A DNA stretch of 63,798 bases from Nocardioidaceae bacterium (GCA_017744365.1 JAGIBL010000011.1:1-63798), one strand, 5' to 3'. Shown: positions 23,266 through 33,165, counted from the first letter of the stretch. Notes: generated by a model not told the origin, from the sequence alone. Translations and numbers: made by a program.

Positions 23266-24834
23266 GTGACGACGGTGGAGGACCAGGCACAGCTCACGCC
23301 GCGGCAGATCATCACCGCGATGAGCGGCCTGATCGTCGCGATGCTGCTGGCCCAGCTCGACAACATGATCGTCGCTCCCGCCCTGCCCACGATCGTCGGC
23401 GACCTCGGCGGGCTCAACCACCTGTCCTGGGTCGTGACCGGCTACATCCTCGCCTCGGCGGTGGCCACCCCGCTGTGGGGCAAGCTCGGCGACCTGTTCG
23501 GCCACAAGGGCACCTTCATGGCCTCGGTCGTGATGTTCCTGGTCGGCTCGGCGCTGTGCGGCCTGGCTCAGGACATGACCCAGCTGGTGCTCTTCCGCGC
23601 TTTCCAGGGCCTCGGCGCCGGCGGCCTGATCGTCGGCATCATGTCGGTGGTCGGGATGCTGGTGCCGCCCCGCGAGCGCGGCAAGTACATCGGCATCATG
23701 ATGGCCGTCATGCCGGTCTCGATGATCGGCGGCCCGCTGGTCGGCGGCTTCATCACCGACCACCTGTCCTGGCGCTGGAACTTCTACGTCAACCTGCCGC
23801 TGGGCGCGCTGGCTCTCTTCGTGATCTGGTCCACGCTGCATCTCTCCCACGAGACCCGGCCTCGGGACAAGGTCGTCATCGACTGGTGGGGTGCCGGCGT
23901 GCTCAGCACCTGGATCGTCGCGCTGGTGCTGGCGATCACCTGGGGCGGCACCGAGTACGCCTGGGGCTCCTGGCAGATCGTCACGCTCTTCGCCGTCGCC
24001 GGCGTCGGGCTGGTCGCGTTCCTGCTGATCGAGCGCCGCGCCGAGGAGCCGGTGATCGGGCTGCACCTGTTCTCCAGCTCGAACTTCAGCCTGGCCACCG
24101 CGATCGGCTTCGTGGCCGGCTTCGCGATGTTCGGCACCATCACCTTCCTGCCGCAGTTCCAGCAGTTCGTCCAGGGCCAGTCGGCGACCAACAGCGGCCT
24201 GCTGCTGATGCCGATGATGTTCTCGCTGATGGCGGTCTCGCTGGTCGGCGGCCAGGTCATCAGCCGGACCGGTCGCTACAAGGCCTTCCCGATCGTCGGC
24301 ACGGTGCTGCTGGGCGGTGGGCTGTTCCTGTTCTCCACGATGGACGTGGGCACCTCCACCTTCCGTACGGCGCTCTTCATGATCGTCCTCGGCGCTGGGC
24401 TGGGCTGTCTCATGCAGACGACCAACCTGGTCGCCCAGAACAGCGTGGACATCCGCGACCTCGGCGCCGGCACGGGCACCTTCACGTTCGTGCGCACTCT
24501 CGGCGGCTCGATCGGCGTGGCCGTGCTCGGCGCGCTGTACACCCACGAGATCAGCAGCTCGCTGGGCTCGACCGGGCTGCCGGCCGGTGCCTCCGACCGG
24601 GTCAGCGAGCTGACCCCGGCCAAGCTCGACGAGATCGCGAGGACGGCCCCGGACTTCGTCGTCGCGTTCAAGAACGCGGTCGCCTCGGGCACCGGAACGG
24701 TCTTCCTGGTGGCCGCCGTGGTGACCATCGCAGGGTTCGCCTTGTCCTGGTTCATCCGGGAAGTTCCGTTGCGTGGCAGCATGCCCGGGCAGGCAAATAA
24801 TGCTGTCAACGCCACCGATGAAGTGGGAGTCTGA
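23266..24834 (+). CDS. DHA2-type MFS multidrug exporter
   Basis: 522 residues from GTG 23266 (GGGAG upstream). About 14 transmembrane helices. Motif A GKLGDLFGHKG follows helix 2, motif B-like FRAFQGLGAGG in helix 4 and motif C-like MPVSMIGGPLVGGF in helix 5 identify a drug/proton antiporter of the EmrB/QacA group; LDNMIVAPALP in helix 1 is the motif D1 equivalent. It should export toxic compounds across the plasma membrane under control of the divergent TetR protein. Confidence 0.93.
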   Translation: MTTVEDQAQLTPRQIITAMSGLIVAMLLAQLDNMIVAPALPTIVGDLGGLNHLSWVVTGYILASAVATPLWGKLGDLFGHKGTFMASVVMFLVGSALCGLAQDMTQLVLFRAFQGLGAGGLIVGIMSVVGMLVPPRERGKYIGIMMAVMPVSMIGGPLVGGFITDHLSWRWNFYVNLPLGALALFVIWSTLHLSHETRPRDKVVIDWWGAGVLSTWIVALVLAITWGGTEYAWGSWQIVTLFAVAGVGLVAFLLIERRAEEPVIGLHLFSSSNFSLATAIGFVAGFAMFGTITFLPQFQQFVQGQSATNSGLLLMPMMFSLMAVSLVGGQVISRTGRYKAFPIVGTVLLGGGLFLFSTMDVGTSTFRTALFMIVLGAGLGCLMQTTNLVAQNSVDIRDLGAGTGTFTFVRTLGGSIGVAVLGALYTHEISSSLGSTGLPAGASDRVSELTPAKLDEIARTAPDFVVAFKNAVASGTGTVFLVAAVVTIAGFALSWFIREVPLRGSMPGQANNAVNATDEVGV

Positions 24835-24838
24835 CCCC

Positions 24839-25651
24839 ATGGCCGTCGTCGAGAGCTCCCGGGGTACCGCTGCCACCGCAGCGGTGGCCGAGGAGTCCGC
24901 GGGTCGCAAGCTGTTCTCGGTCAAGGCGGTCGTCGAGCTCGGCACCCTGGTTGTGCTGGCCGTCATCTACAACCTGGTCCGGGCCGGCGGCGGTCCGGCG
25001 AGCAAGGCGTCGGGGCTGCGGCACGCGGACTGGATCGTGGACGCCGAGGGCTGGTTCTTCGACAAGATCGAGCTCGCCCTCAACCACTGGATCGTCGGCG
25101 TCACCGCGCTCGCGGTGTTCGCCTGCTACTTCTACGCGCTGATGCACTACGTGGCCACGCCGGTCGTGCTCCTGGTTTCCCGCAAGCGCGGCGGCTGGCA
25201 GTACTGGCGCGGCTACTGGGCGCTGGTGCTGGCCTGCGCGATCGCCCTGGTCAGCTACGCGAACTTCCCGGTGGCCCCGCCGCGGCTGGTGCCCGGCATC
25301 GGCGCCATCGACGTGATGCGCGAGTTCTCCTCGTGGGGTTGGTGGGGTGACGCGGCCTCGGCACCGCGCGGTCTCGGCGACGCCACCAACCAGTACGCCG
25401 CGATGCCGTCGCTGCACTTCGGCTGGTCGCTGTGGTGCGGCATCCAGATGTGGGGCTTCAAGAACCTGCGCTGGCGGATCGCCGCGGTGGCCTACCCGAC
25501 CCTGCAGGCCATCGTGGTGATCGCGACCGCCAACCACTTCGGGCTCGACGTGCTCGGCGGCGCCTTCTGCGTGCTCACCGCCTTCGGCATCGTCACCGTG
25601 ATCGGCCGGCTGCTCGGCAAGACCGGCCCGAAGGCCCAGCGGGCCGCCTGA
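24839..25651 (+). CDS. PAP2-superfamily (Aur1/inositol-phosphotransferase-like) membrane protein
   Basis: 270 residues with about six membrane helices. The PAP2 catalytic parts are AMPSLHFGWSLW and ANHFGLDVLGG, giving His residues of the C2 and C3 motifs; FPVAPPRLVPG is shared with Aur1/Ipt1-like proteins. Probably transfers or removes phosphate on a lipid headgroup at the outer membrane face. It starts 5 nt after the MFS stop with GGGAG inside the MFS end, so it is co-transcribed with the exporter. Confidence 0.87.
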   Translation: MAVVESSRGTAATAAVAEESAGRKLFSVKAVVELGTLVVLAVIYNLVRAGGGPASKASGLRHADWIVDAEGWFFDKIELALNHWIVGVTALAVFACYFYALMHYVATPVVLLVSRKRGGWQYWRGYWALVLACAIALVSYANFPVAPPRLVPGIGAIDVMREFSSWGWWGDAASAPRGLGDATNQYAAMPSLHFGWSLWCGIQMWGFKNLRWRIAAVAYPTLQAIVVIATANHFGLDVLGGAFCVLTAFGIVTVIGRLLGKTGPKAQRAA

Positions 25652-25686
25652 GGCCACCCTCGTTCGATCCGGCGCTGTCGTACGCC

Positions 25687-25715
25687 TTGCGGCCAGTACC
25701 CTAGGGGGGTATGGT
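25687..25715 (+). promoter_or_regulatory. csoR promoter and CsoR operator
   Basis: TTGCGG (25687-25692), 17 bp, TATGGT (25710-25715), then 7 nt to the ATG. The spacer contains TACCCTAGGGGGGTA (25697-25711), a CsoR-type G-tract dyad, so the regulator controls its own operon. Confidence 0.75.
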
Positions 25716-25722
25716 TTGCGAC

Positions 25723-26025
25723 ATGAGCGAGCACCAGCAGCACTCCTACATCGCCAACAAGTCCAAGGACGACTACCTCAAGCGGCTGCGGCGGATCGAG
25801 GGCCAGGCCCGGGGTCTGCAGCGGATGGTGGAGGAAGAGCAGTACTGCATCGACATCCTCACCCAGGTCTCGGCGATGACCAAGGCCCTCCAGGCCGTCT
25901 CGCTGAGCCTCCTCGACGAGCACCTCGGGCACTGCGTCCTCGAGGCCGCCAAGGCCGGCGGGCCAGAGGCGGAGGAGAAGCTGAAGGAAGCCTCCGACGC
26001 CATTGCCCGCCTCGTGAAGTCCTGA
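25723..26025 (+). CDS. csoR: copper-sensing repressor CsoR
   Basis: 100 residues, all helical. The Cu(I) ligands are in the expected C-x24-H-x3-C spacing: Cys42, His67, Cys71. RRIEGQARGLQRM at the start is the family signature. ATG 25723 is chosen because it is 7 nt after the -10 box (leaderless); an upstream ATG at 25711 lies inside the operator. Represses copZ and copA until Cu(I) binds. Confidence 0.94.
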   Translation: MSEHQQHSYIANKSKDDYLKRLRRIEGQARGLQRMVEEEQYCIDILTQVSAMTKALQAVSLSLLDEHLGHCVLEAAKAGGPEAEEKLKEASDAIARLVKS

Positions 26026-26051
26026 TACCACTCGGAAGCAAGGAGCACCCC

Positions 26052-26255
26052 ATGAGCACCTTCGAAGGCACCGTCACCGGCATGACCTGCGGCCACTGCG
26101 TCGCCTCGGTCACCGAGGAGGTCCGCGAGATCCCCGGCGTCACCGACGTCGACGTGGACCTGGCCTCGGGCAGCCTCGTCGTCACCAGTGCCGATCCTCT
26201 CGATGCCGCGGCCGTCCGTGCCGCCGTCGAGGAGGCCGGCTACCAGCTCGCATGA
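26052..26255 (+). CDS. copZ: copper chaperone (HMA domain)
   Basis: 67 residues, one heavy-metal-associated domain with the Cu(I) site GMTCGHC near residue 11 and VEEAGYQL at the end. AAGGAG precedes the ATG. Carries Cu(I) to the P-type ATPase encoded two genes downstream and may also load CsoR. Confidence 0.94.
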   Translation: MSTFEGTVTGMTCGHCVASVTEEVREIPGVTDVDVDLASGSLVVTSADPLDAAAVRAAVEEAGYQLA

Positions 26256-27037
26256 GCACCCTGCTGCGCGTCGGGGCGTTCGGGGCCGTCCTGGTGGCGA
26301 TCTTCGCGACGGCGTACGGCGTGGGCCGGGCGGTCGACGAGGACCCGCCGACGTACGCGATGAAGGTGGTCGGGGAGTCCCCGGTCGGCTTCCGGATCGA
26401 GAAGGACGGCGAGCCGGTCACGAGGTTCGCGCTGCGGCACGAGAAGAGGCTGCACCTGATCGCGGTGCGCGACGACTTCACCGGTTTCCGGCACGTGCAC
26501 CCGACGATGGCCGCGGACGGCACCTGGACCAGCGACCTCGACCTCGGGCCCGGCACCTGGCGCCTGTACGGCGACTACCAGCCGACCGGGGAGGCCAACC
26601 GGGTCTCGTCGGCCACGGTGACCGTCGACGGCTGGGACCGGAAGGCGGCGCCGCCGGAGGTTGCCCGGAGCGCCAGCGTCGACGGCTACGACGTCACCCT
26701 GACCGGCGACCTGGCGGCGGGTGGCGAGGGCACCATGCTCGAGCTCGCGGTGACCCGGGCCGGGAAGCCGGTCACGCTGCAGCCGTACCTCGGCGCCTTC
26801 GGGCACCTGGTGGTGCTGCGCGGCACCGACATGAAGTACCTGCACGTGCACCCCGAGGAGAGCGCGGCCACCGAGCCGATCCCGTTCCACGTCGAGGTGC
26901 CCACGGCCGGGCGCTACTACCTCTACCTGGACTTCCAGGTCGAGGGCGTGGTCCGGACCGCGACGTTCGTGCTGGAAGCTGAGAAGGCAGCGAGCGACCA
27001 TGGCGAGACGGGAGGGATGGAGCATGGAGACCACTGA
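26252..27037 (+). CDS. membrane-anchored His-rich protein of the copper operon
   Basis: 261 residues, ATG overlapping the copZ stop by 4 nt. One N-terminal membrane anchor (about 6-26), then two similar beta-sandwich-like halves each carrying an HVHP motif (His81/His83 and His197/His199) and further His (63, 68, 184). The tail is His/Met/Asp-rich ([13 protein letters not shown]). These features and its place between copZ and copA suggest an outward-facing copper-binding or copper-handling protein. Widespread in actinobacterial cop operons as far as I recall, but not functionally named. Confidence 0.8.
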   Translation: MSTLLRVGAFGAVLVAIFATAYGVGRAVDEDPPTYAMKVVGESPVGFRIEKDGEPVTRFALRHEKRLHLIAVRDDFTGFRHVHPTMAADGTWTSDLDLGPGTWRLYGDYQPTGEANRVSSATVTVDGWDRKAAPPEVARSASVDGYDVTLTGDLAAGGEGTMLELAVTRAGKPVTLQPYLGAFGHLVVLRGTDMKYLHVHPEESAATEPIPFHVEVPTAGRYYLYLDFQVEGVVRTATFVLEAEKAASDHGETGGMEHGDH

Positions 27038-29213
27038 GCACAGCACTGGGCACAGCACTGGGCACACCACCGAGCTCGAGCTTACCGGGATGACCTGTGC
27101 CTCCTGCGCCAACCGGATCGAGCGCAAGCTCAACAAGCTCGACGGCGTGGTCGCGACGGTCAACTTCGCCACCGAGAAGGCCCGGGTCACCCACCCCGCA
27201 CACGTCTCCGACGCCGAGCTGATCTCCACCGTCGAGCAGGCCGGGTACGGCGCTCGGGTACCGGCTCCGATCACGGAGGCGGCCGTCACCGAAGGCCCGT
27301 CCGAGGCCGACCTGCTCCGGCAGCGGGTGCTCGTCACCGCGGGGCTGTCGATCCCGGTGGTGCTGCTGGCGATGGTGCCGGCCTGGCAGTTCTCCCTGCC
27401 TGATCGGACGGGCTGGCAGTGGCTCTCGTTCGCGCTGGCCACGCCGGTCGCGGTCTGGGGCGCCTGGCCGTTCCACAAGGCCGCCTGGACCAACCTGCGG
27501 CACGGCACCACCACGATGGACACCCTCGTCTCGCTGGGCGTGCTGGCCGCCTACGGCTGGTCGGTCTACGCGCTGTTCTGGGGCACCGCGGGGACCATCG
27601 GCATGACGCACCCGTTCTCGCTCACGATCGAGAAGACCGACGGCAGCGGGGCGCTCTACCTCGAGGCCGCCGCGGGCGTGACCACGTTCCTGCTGGTCGG
27701 GCGCTGGCTGGAGGCCCGGTCCAAGCGGGCCGCCGGGGCTGCGCTGCGCGCGCTGCTCGACCTGGGCGCCAAGGACGTCGCGGTCCTCGGCGAGGGCGGC
27801 ACCGAGGTCAGGATGCCGGTCGACCAGCTCGCCGTGGGCATGCGCTTCGTCGTTCGCCCGGGGGAGAAGATCGCCACCGACGGCACGGTCGTCGAGGGCA
27901 CCTCGGCGGTCGACGCCGCACTGCTCACCGGGGAGTCGGTGCCGGTCGAGGTCGGACCCGGCGATGCCGTGGTCGGCGCGACCGTCAACGCCGGTGGCCG
28001 GCTGGTGGTCGAGGCGACCCGGGTCGGCAGCGACACCCAGCTCGCGCAGATGGCCAAGCTGGTCGAGGACGCGCAGAGCGGCAAGGCCGCCGTGCAGCGG
28101 CTCGCGGACCGGATCTCCGGCATCTTCGTGCCGATCGTGATCGCGCTCGCCGTCGGGACCCTCGGGTTCTGGCTCGGGACCGGCGACGGGACCGCGGCCG
28201 CGGTGACCGCTGCCGTGGCGGTGCTCATCATCGCCTGCCCGTGCGCACTCGGCCTGGCCACGCCGACGGCGCTGCTGGTCGGCACCGGCCGGGGCGCCCA
28301 GCTGGGCATCCTCATCAAGGGCCCGGAGGTGCTGGAGTCGACGCGCACCGTGGACACGGTCGTCCTCGACAAGACCGGCACCGTCACCACCGGCCGGATG
28401 GACGTGCGCGAGGTGACTGGACGAGACGAGACGTTGCGTCTCGCGGCTGCGGTCGAGCACGCGTCCGAGCACCCCATCGCCCGCGCGATCGCCGCTGCCT
28501 GGACCGAGCCGCTCCCGGACGTCACCGAGTTCGTGAGCACGCCCGGCGTCGGGGTCTCCGGCGTCGTGGAGGGTGTGCGGGTCGAGGTGCGCCGGGCCCA
28601 GCAGTCAGCCGGCGGCACCACGGTCGACGTGCTCCGTGACGGCGAGCGGATCGGCAGCATCGTGGTCGCCGACGAGCCGAAGCCCACCTCGCAGCAGGCG
28701 GTCGCCGAGCTCCGCGCGCTCGGGCTGCGGCCGATCCTGCTCACCGGCGACGCCGAGCCGGTCGCCCGGGCCGTCGCCGCCGAGGTCGGCATCGACGAGG
28801 TCATCGCCGAGGTCCTGCCCGCCGACAAGGTCGACGTGGTCAAGCGGCTGCAGGCCGAGGGCCGCACGGTGGCCATGGTCGGCGACGGGGTCAACGACGC
28901 TGCCGCGCTGGCCCAGGCCGACCTCGGCCTGGCGATGGGCACCGGCACCGACGTGGCCATCGAGGCCTCCGACCTCACCCTGGTCCGCGGCGACCTGCGG
29001 GTGGCCGGCGACGCGATCCGGCTCTCCCGCCGGACCCTGGCGATCATCAAGGGCAACCTGTTCTGGGCGTTCGCCTACAACGTGGCCGCCCTGCCGATCG
29101 CCGCGGCCGGCCTGCTCAACCCGATGCTGGCCGGGGCCGCGATGGCGTTCAGCTCGGTGTTCGTGGTGACGAACTCGCTGCGGCTGCGCACGTTCAAGGC
29201 GCTTGCGGCTTGA
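27024..29213 (+). CDS. copA: copper-exporting P1B-type ATPase
   Basis: 729 residues from ATG 27024 (GGAGG upstream; 14-nt overlap with the previous gene). His-repeat leader ([11 protein letters not shown]), one HMA domain with MTCASC (Cys25, Cys28), membrane Cu(I) site CPC (405-407), phosphorylation Asp449 in DKTGT, HP motif SEHPIARAI and hinge [12 protein letters not shown]. All catalytic elements are intact. Exports Cu(I) across the plasma membrane; regulated by CsoR. Confidence 0.95.
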   Translation: METTEHSTGHSTGHTTELELTGMTCASCANRIERKLNKLDGVVATVNFATEKARVTHPAHVSDAELISTVEQAGYGARVPAPITEAAVTEGPSEADLLRQRVLVTAGLSIPVVLLAMVPAWQFSLPDRTGWQWLSFALATPVAVWGAWPFHKAAWTNLRHGTTTMDTLVSLGVLAAYGWSVYALFWGTAGTIGMTHPFSLTIEKTDGSGALYLEAAAGVTTFLLVGRWLEARSKRAAGAALRALLDLGAKDVAVLGEGGTEVRMPVDQLAVGMRFVVRPGEKIATDGTVVEGTSAVDAALLTGESVPVEVGPGDAVVGATVNAGGRLVVEATRVGSDTQLAQMAKLVEDAQSGKAAVQRLADRISGIFVPIVIALAVGTLGFWLGTGDGTAAAVTAAVAVLIIACPCALGLATPTALLVGTGRGAQLGILIKGPEVLESTRTVDTVVLDKTGTVTTGRMDVREVTGRDETLRLAAAVEHASEHPIARAIAAAWTEPLPDVTEFVSTPGVGVSGVVEGVRVEVRRAQQSAGGTTVDVLRDGERIGSIVVADEPKPTSQQAVAELRALGLRPILLTGDAEPVARAVAAEVGIDEVIAEVLPADKVDVVKRLQAEGRTVAMVGDGVNDAAALAQADLGLAMGTGTDVAIEASDLTLVRGDLRVAGDAIRLSRRTLAIIKGNLFWAFAYNVAALPIAAAGLLNPMLAGAAMAFSSVFVVTNSLRLRTFKALAA
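27039..27062 (+). repeat. two 12-bp units coding HSTG in the copA leader
   Basis: CACAGCACTGGG occurs twice in tandem, giving a short His repeat ahead of the HMA domain. Confidence 0.8.
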
Positions 29214-29310
29214 GCCGTCCGGCGCAGCCGCGCGGTTTCCCAAGGGCACATGTGAAACAGGCACCGCCGATCCGATGCACCAGGTCGATCCGAAGGTAAC
29301 GGGTCGGAAG

Positions 29311-30045
29311 TCATCGCGGGGACGGGGCCACGCGGATCTCGATGCCGGTGGCGATGAGCTCGCGCTGGTAGCCGGCGTACGTCTCGCGCAGGGCGCCGGC
29401 GACCCACTCGGGGGGGAGCAGCTCGGCGGGCAGGGCAGGGTCGGTGCGCAGGTGGCGGACGACGGCGGCGGCGAGGGCCAGGCGATCGGCGCCGGAGTGC
29501 GCCACGGTGATCGCCTCGAGCAGCGCGGCACCGGTGGCGTTCCAGGCCTCCAGGTCCCACAGCCGGCGCGCGAGCCCGGCCGGGTCGTCGGCCGGCGTCG
29601 AGGAGAGGACCGTGAGCAGATCGGCCGGCCACGCCGGGAGCGGACGCGCCAGGTTCGCCGGCCGCATCCAGACGCCCTCGCGCAGTTCGGCCAGCCGCAG
29701 CTCGCCGAGGGCGGCGCGCAGCTCGGCGCGGTCGGCCGCGCTGCGCCCCGCGGAGGTGACCACGACGGTCTCCCAGGTGTCGTCCCAGGCGACCAGCTCG
29801 GGTTCCAGCGCGGCGTCCTGGCGGCGCTGACGCTCGAGCATCCGCGCGCTCAGCCGGTACGTCGTGCCGGAGCGGTCGAGGTCGCCGGCCGCGACCATCC
29901 GGGTCAGCGCCACCCGCAGCGTCGCCTCGGCGATGCCGAACTCCTCGGCGACGGCGACCAGGTCGCGCGCGGCGAGCTCGGGCGGGTGTGCCCCGAGGAG
30001 CAGGCTGAGCACCACCGAGCGGGCACTGAGCGGGCGGATCTCCAC
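29311..30045 (-). CDS. PaaX-family transcriptional regulator
   Basis: 244 residues. The N-terminal winged helix (LSARSVVLSLLLGAHPP, then GIAEATLRVALTRM) and the PaaX domain (WDDTWETVVV) match the phenylacetyl-CoA-responsive repressor family. GTG 30045 is 7 nt after TAAGGT (30053-30058), so leaderless. Divergent from the acyl-CoA dehydrogenase operon with only 54 bp between starts; likely represses it and responds to an acyl- or aryl-CoA. Confidence 0.9.
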   Translation of the reverse strand: MEIRPLSARSVVLSLLLGAHPPELAARDLVAVAEEFGIAEATLRVALTRMVAAGDLDRSGTTYRLSARMLERQRRQDAALEPELVAWDDTWETVVVTSAGRSAADRAELRAALGELRLAELREGVWMRPANLARPLPAWPADLLTVLSSTPADDPAGLARRLWDLEAWNATGAALLEAITVAHSGADRLALAAAVVRHLRTDPALPAELLPPEWVAGALRETYAGYQRELIATGIEIRVAPSPR

Positions 30046-30052
30046 GGAGCAA

Positions 30053-30092
30053 ACCTTACACTCTTGTCACGACTGTGGAGCAGATGTAATGT
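30053..30092. promoter_or_regulatory. divergent leaderless promoters
   Basis: Plus strand: TTGTCA (30064-30069), 17 bp, TAATGT (30087-30092), 7 nt to ATG 30100. Minus strand: TAAGGT (30053-30058), 7 nt to GTG 30045. Both start codons coincide with predicted transcription starts. Confidence 0.7.
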
Positions 30093-30099
30093 CGCAGGC

Positions 30100-31770
30100 A
30101 TGACCACCCTCCACGAGCCGACTGCGGGCACGCCGTACGAGACGCACGAGGTGACCAACCAGCCGCCTCCGCACGCGCCGTACGACGCCGCCGCCGATGC
30201 CGCGCTCCTCGAGGGGCTGCACCGCGAGGGCGCCGGCTGGGCCGAGGCCGACGTACGACGTCTCGGACTGCTCGCGGGCAGCGAGGAGGTGCAGCGCTGG
30301 GCCGAGGAGGCCAACCGCTTCGAGCCGGAGCTGCGCACCGTCGACCGCTACGGCAACCGGATCGACGAGGTCGAGTTCCACTCCTCCTGGCACCACCTGA
30401 TGCGCACCTCGGTCGCCGAGGGCGGCGCCGGTGCCGCGTGGGCCGACCCGCGTCCGGGTGCGCACGTCGCGCGCACCGCCGGCGGGCTGGCCTGGCAGCA
30501 CACCGAGGCCGGGCACGGCTGCCCGATCACGATGACCTACGCGGTGGTGCCGGCCCTGCGGCACGCGCCCGAGCTGGCGGCGACGTACGAGCCGCTGCTG
30601 ACCAGCCGCGTCTACGACCCGGGCCTGCGGATCCCGACCACGAAGCGGGGCCTGCTCGCGGGCATGGGCATGACCGAGAAGCAGGGAGGCTCCGACGTAC
30701 GGACCAACTCCACGATCGCCTCGCCGACCGCGGAGCCGGGCGTCTACACCCTGCGCGGGCACAAGTGGTTCACCTCGGCGCCGATGTGCGACCTGTTCCT
30801 GGTGCTCGCCCAGGCGCCCGGCGGGCTCTCCTGCTTCCTGGTGCCGCGGATCCTGCCGGACGGCACCCGGAACACCTTCCGGATCGTGCGGCTCAAGGAC
30901 AAGCTCGGCAACCGCTCCAACGCCTCCTCGGAGCCGGAGTTCGACGGCACCGTCGCCTGGCTGGTAGGCGAGGAGGGCCGCGGCGTGAAGACCATCATCG
31001 AGATGGTCAGCTGCACCCGTCTCGACTGCGTCACCGGCTCGGCCGGGATGATGCGCAAGGCGCTCGTCGAGGCCGGTCACCACGTCCAGCACCGCTCGGC
31101 CTTCGGCGCCAACCTGATCGACAAGCCGCTGATGCGCAACGTGATCGCGGACCTGGCCGTCGAGTCGGAGGCGGCCACCACGCTGGCGCTGCGGCTGGCC
31201 GGCGCTGCCGACCGCGGCCTGCGCGGCGACGAGGGTGAACAGGCGTTCCGCCGGATCGCGACCGCCGTTGGGAAGTACTGGGTGACCAAGCGCGGCGCGC
31301 CGTTCACCGCGGAGGCGCTGGAGTGCTTCGGCGGGAACGGGTACGTCGAGGAGTCCGGGATGCCGCGGCTCTACAAGGAGGCGCCGCTGAACTCGGTCTG
31401 GGAGGGCTCCGGCAACGTCAACGCGCTCGACGTCCTGCGCGCGCTGGGCCGGGAGGCGGGGGTGCTCGAGGCGTTCCAGGCCGAGCTGGCCCTGGCGGCC
31501 GGGGGAGACGCCCGGCTGGACGCCGCGGTCGCCCGCCTGGGCCAGGAGCTGACGAACACCGACGACCTGGAGCTACGGGCGCGTCGGCTGGTCGAGCAGA
31601 TGGCGCTGGTGCTGCAGGGCTCGCTGCTGGTCCGGCACGCCCCGGCCGCGGTCGCCGACGCATTCTGCGCGACCCGGCTCGGCCGGGACGGCGGCTACTC
31701 CTTCGGCACGCTGCCGGCCGGCGCCGACGTGACCGCGATCATCGACCGGGCGCTGCCCGCCGGCAGCTGA
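30100..31770 (+). CDS. AidB-like acyl-CoA dehydrogenase
   Basis: 556 residues, longer than the usual 390 and matching the AidB/isovaleryl-CoA-dehydrogenase-like branch: helical N-terminus, middle EKQGGSDVRTN and KWFTSAPMCDLFL, then ECFGGNGYVEESGMPRLYKEAPLNSVWEGSGN. The extra C-terminal helical domain follows. AidB in E. coli responds to alkylation damage, but here the PaaX neighbour and the downstream crotonase favour a catabolic acyl-CoA role. Confidence 0.9.
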   Translation: MTTLHEPTAGTPYETHEVTNQPPPHAPYDAAADAALLEGLHREGAGWAEADVRRLGLLAGSEEVQRWAEEANRFEPELRTVDRYGNRIDEVEFHSSWHHLMRTSVAEGGAGAAWADPRPGAHVARTAGGLAWQHTEAGHGCPITMTYAVVPALRHAPELAATYEPLLTSRVYDPGLRIPTTKRGLLAGMGMTEKQGGSDVRTNSTIASPTAEPGVYTLRGHKWFTSAPMCDLFLVLAQAPGGLSCFLVPRILPDGTRNTFRIVRLKDKLGNRSNASSEPEFDGTVAWLVGEEGRGVKTIIEMVSCTRLDCVTGSAGMMRKALVEAGHHVQHRSAFGANLIDKPLMRNVIADLAVESEAATTLALRLAGAADRGLRGDEGEQAFRRIATAVGKYWVTKRGAPFTAEALECFGGNGYVEESGMPRLYKEAPLNSVWEGSGNVNALDVLRALGREAGVLEAFQAELALAAGGDARLDAAVARLGQELTNTDDLELRARRLVEQMALVLQGSLLVRHAPAAVADAFCATRLGRDGGYSFGTLPAGADVTAIIDRALPAGS

Positions 31771-31783
31771 CGGCCGGTCGCTG

Positions 31784-32674
31784 ATGGACTACTCGACGCT
31801 GACCTACGAGGTCGACGGCAGGGTCGCCCGGATCACCTTCGACCGGCCCGAGCACGGCAACGCGATCACCGCCGCGACCCCGGTCGAGCTGGCCGATGCC
31901 GTCGAGCGCGCCGACATCGACCCGGCCGTGCACGTGATCCTGCTCAGCGGGCGCGGGAAGGGCTTCTGCGGCGGCTACGACCTGTCACTCTTCGCGGAGG
32001 GCGACATGGGGGCCGGGACCTCCGAGCGGAACGGGACCGTGCTCGACGCGGAGGTCCAGCTCGCCAACCACGACCCGGGGCGCACCTGGGACCCGATGGT
32101 CGACTACCAGATGATGTCGCGATTCAACCGCGGCTACGCCTCGCTCCTGCACGCGAACAAGCCGACCGTCGCCAAGCTGCACGGCTTCTGCGTCGCCGGC
32201 GGCACCGACATCGCGCTGCACTGCGACCAGATCGTCGCCGCCGAGGACACCCGGATCGGCTACCCGCCGACCCGCGCCTGGGGCGTGCCCGCGACCGGGC
32301 TGTGGGCGCACCGGCTCGGCGACCAGCGGGCCAAGCGGCTGCTGCTCACCGGCGACCTCATCACCGGCAAGCAGGCCGAGGAGTGGGGCCTGGTCGTCGA
32401 GTCCTGCCCGGTCGAGGAGCTCGACGAGCGGACCGAGGCGCTGGTGCAGCGGATCGCCGCGATGCCGGTCAACCAGCTCATCATGGTCAAGCTCGCCCTC
32501 AACAGCGCGCTGCTGACCCAGGGAGTGGCCACCTCGGGAATGGTGAGCACCGTCTTCGACGGCATCGCCCGGCACACCGCCGAGGGCTACGGGTTCGCGC
32601 AGCGGGCGGTGGAGAAGGGCTTCCGCGAAGCGGTCCGGGAGCGCGACGAGCCGTTCGGGGACGCCAAGCAGTGA
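31784..32674 (+). CDS. crotonase/enoyl-CoA hydratase-family protein
   Basis: 296 residues. The oxyanion-hole segments are GRGKGFCGGYDLSLF and HGFCVAGGTDIAL. Hydrates or isomerises an enoyl-CoA, or carries out another crotonase reaction. Located 13 nt after the acyl-CoA dehydrogenase, as expected for consecutive beta-oxidation steps. Start ATG 31784 has no clear ribosome binding site, so it may rely on coupling. Confidence 0.9.
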   Translation: MDYSTLTYEVDGRVARITFDRPEHGNAITAATPVELADAVERADIDPAVHVILLSGRGKGFCGGYDLSLFAEGDMGAGTSERNGTVLDAEVQLANHDPGRTWDPMVDYQMMSRFNRGYASLLHANKPTVAKLHGFCVAGGTDIALHCDQIVAAEDTRIGYPPTRAWGVPATGLWAHRLGDQRAKRLLLTGDLITGKQAEEWGLVVESCPVEELDERTEALVQRIAAMPVNQLIMVKLALNSALLTQGVATSGMVSTVFDGIARHTAEGYGFAQRAVEKGFREAVRERDEPFGDAKQ

Positions 32675-33165
32675 GCGCGCGGATCGAAGCGGCGGTGCTG
32701 GTGCCGCTCTTCGAGGGACCGCGCGGCCTGACCGCGGTCTTCACCGAGCGGCACGCCGACCTGCGCAAGCACCCCGGTGAGATCTCCTTCCCGGGCGGGC
32801 GGCAGGACCCCGGCGAGACGCTGGAGGAGACGGCGCTGCGCGAGGCCGAGGAGGAGATCGGGCTGGCTCGGACGGACGTGACCGTCACCGGCACCCTGCC
32901 GCCGATCGACACCTTCGTCAGCGGCTACCGGATCCACCCGTTCGTGGCGACGATCCCGGCCGGTGTGGCCTGGCGGCTGCAGGAGCGCGAGGTAGCCCAG
33001 GTGCTCGAGCTCGCGGTGGCCGACCTGGTCGCCGGACACCGGCTCGAACGGCTCTGGCGCAAGGGGGTCCCGGTGCGCACGCCGACGTACACCGTGGACG
33101 GTCACCTGGTCTGGGGCGCAACCGCGCGAATCGTGCAGTCGCTCCTCGCCTCGATGCCGACCTGA
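32671..33165 (+). CDS. NUDIX hydrolase, CoA-pyrophosphatase type
   Basis: 164 residues, GTG overlapping the crotonase stop by 4 nt. The NUDIX box GGRQDPGETLEETALREAEEEIGL-like block begins about residue 36 with the metal-binding REAEEE. The preceding LRKHPGEISFPGG is the motif of CoA pyrophosphatases (NudL/Pcd1), which split CoA or acyl-CoA. Coupling to CoA-ester enzymes fits a role in clearing or balancing CoA thioesters. Confidence 0.9.
   Translation: MSARIEAAVLVPLFEGPRGLTAVFTERHADLRKHPGEISFPGGRQDPGETLEETALREAEEEIGLARTDVTVTGTLPPIDTFVSGYRIHPFVATIPAGVAWRLQEREVAQVLELAVADLVAGHRLERLWRKGVPVRTPTYTVDGHLVWGATARIVQSLLASMPT

Noticed and set aside
23173-24966. Minus-strand extension of the TetR gene to a 790-residue protein
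   Set aside because: The extra part is antisense to the MFS exporter and is low-complexity; the TetR protein has a leaderless GTG at 23172.
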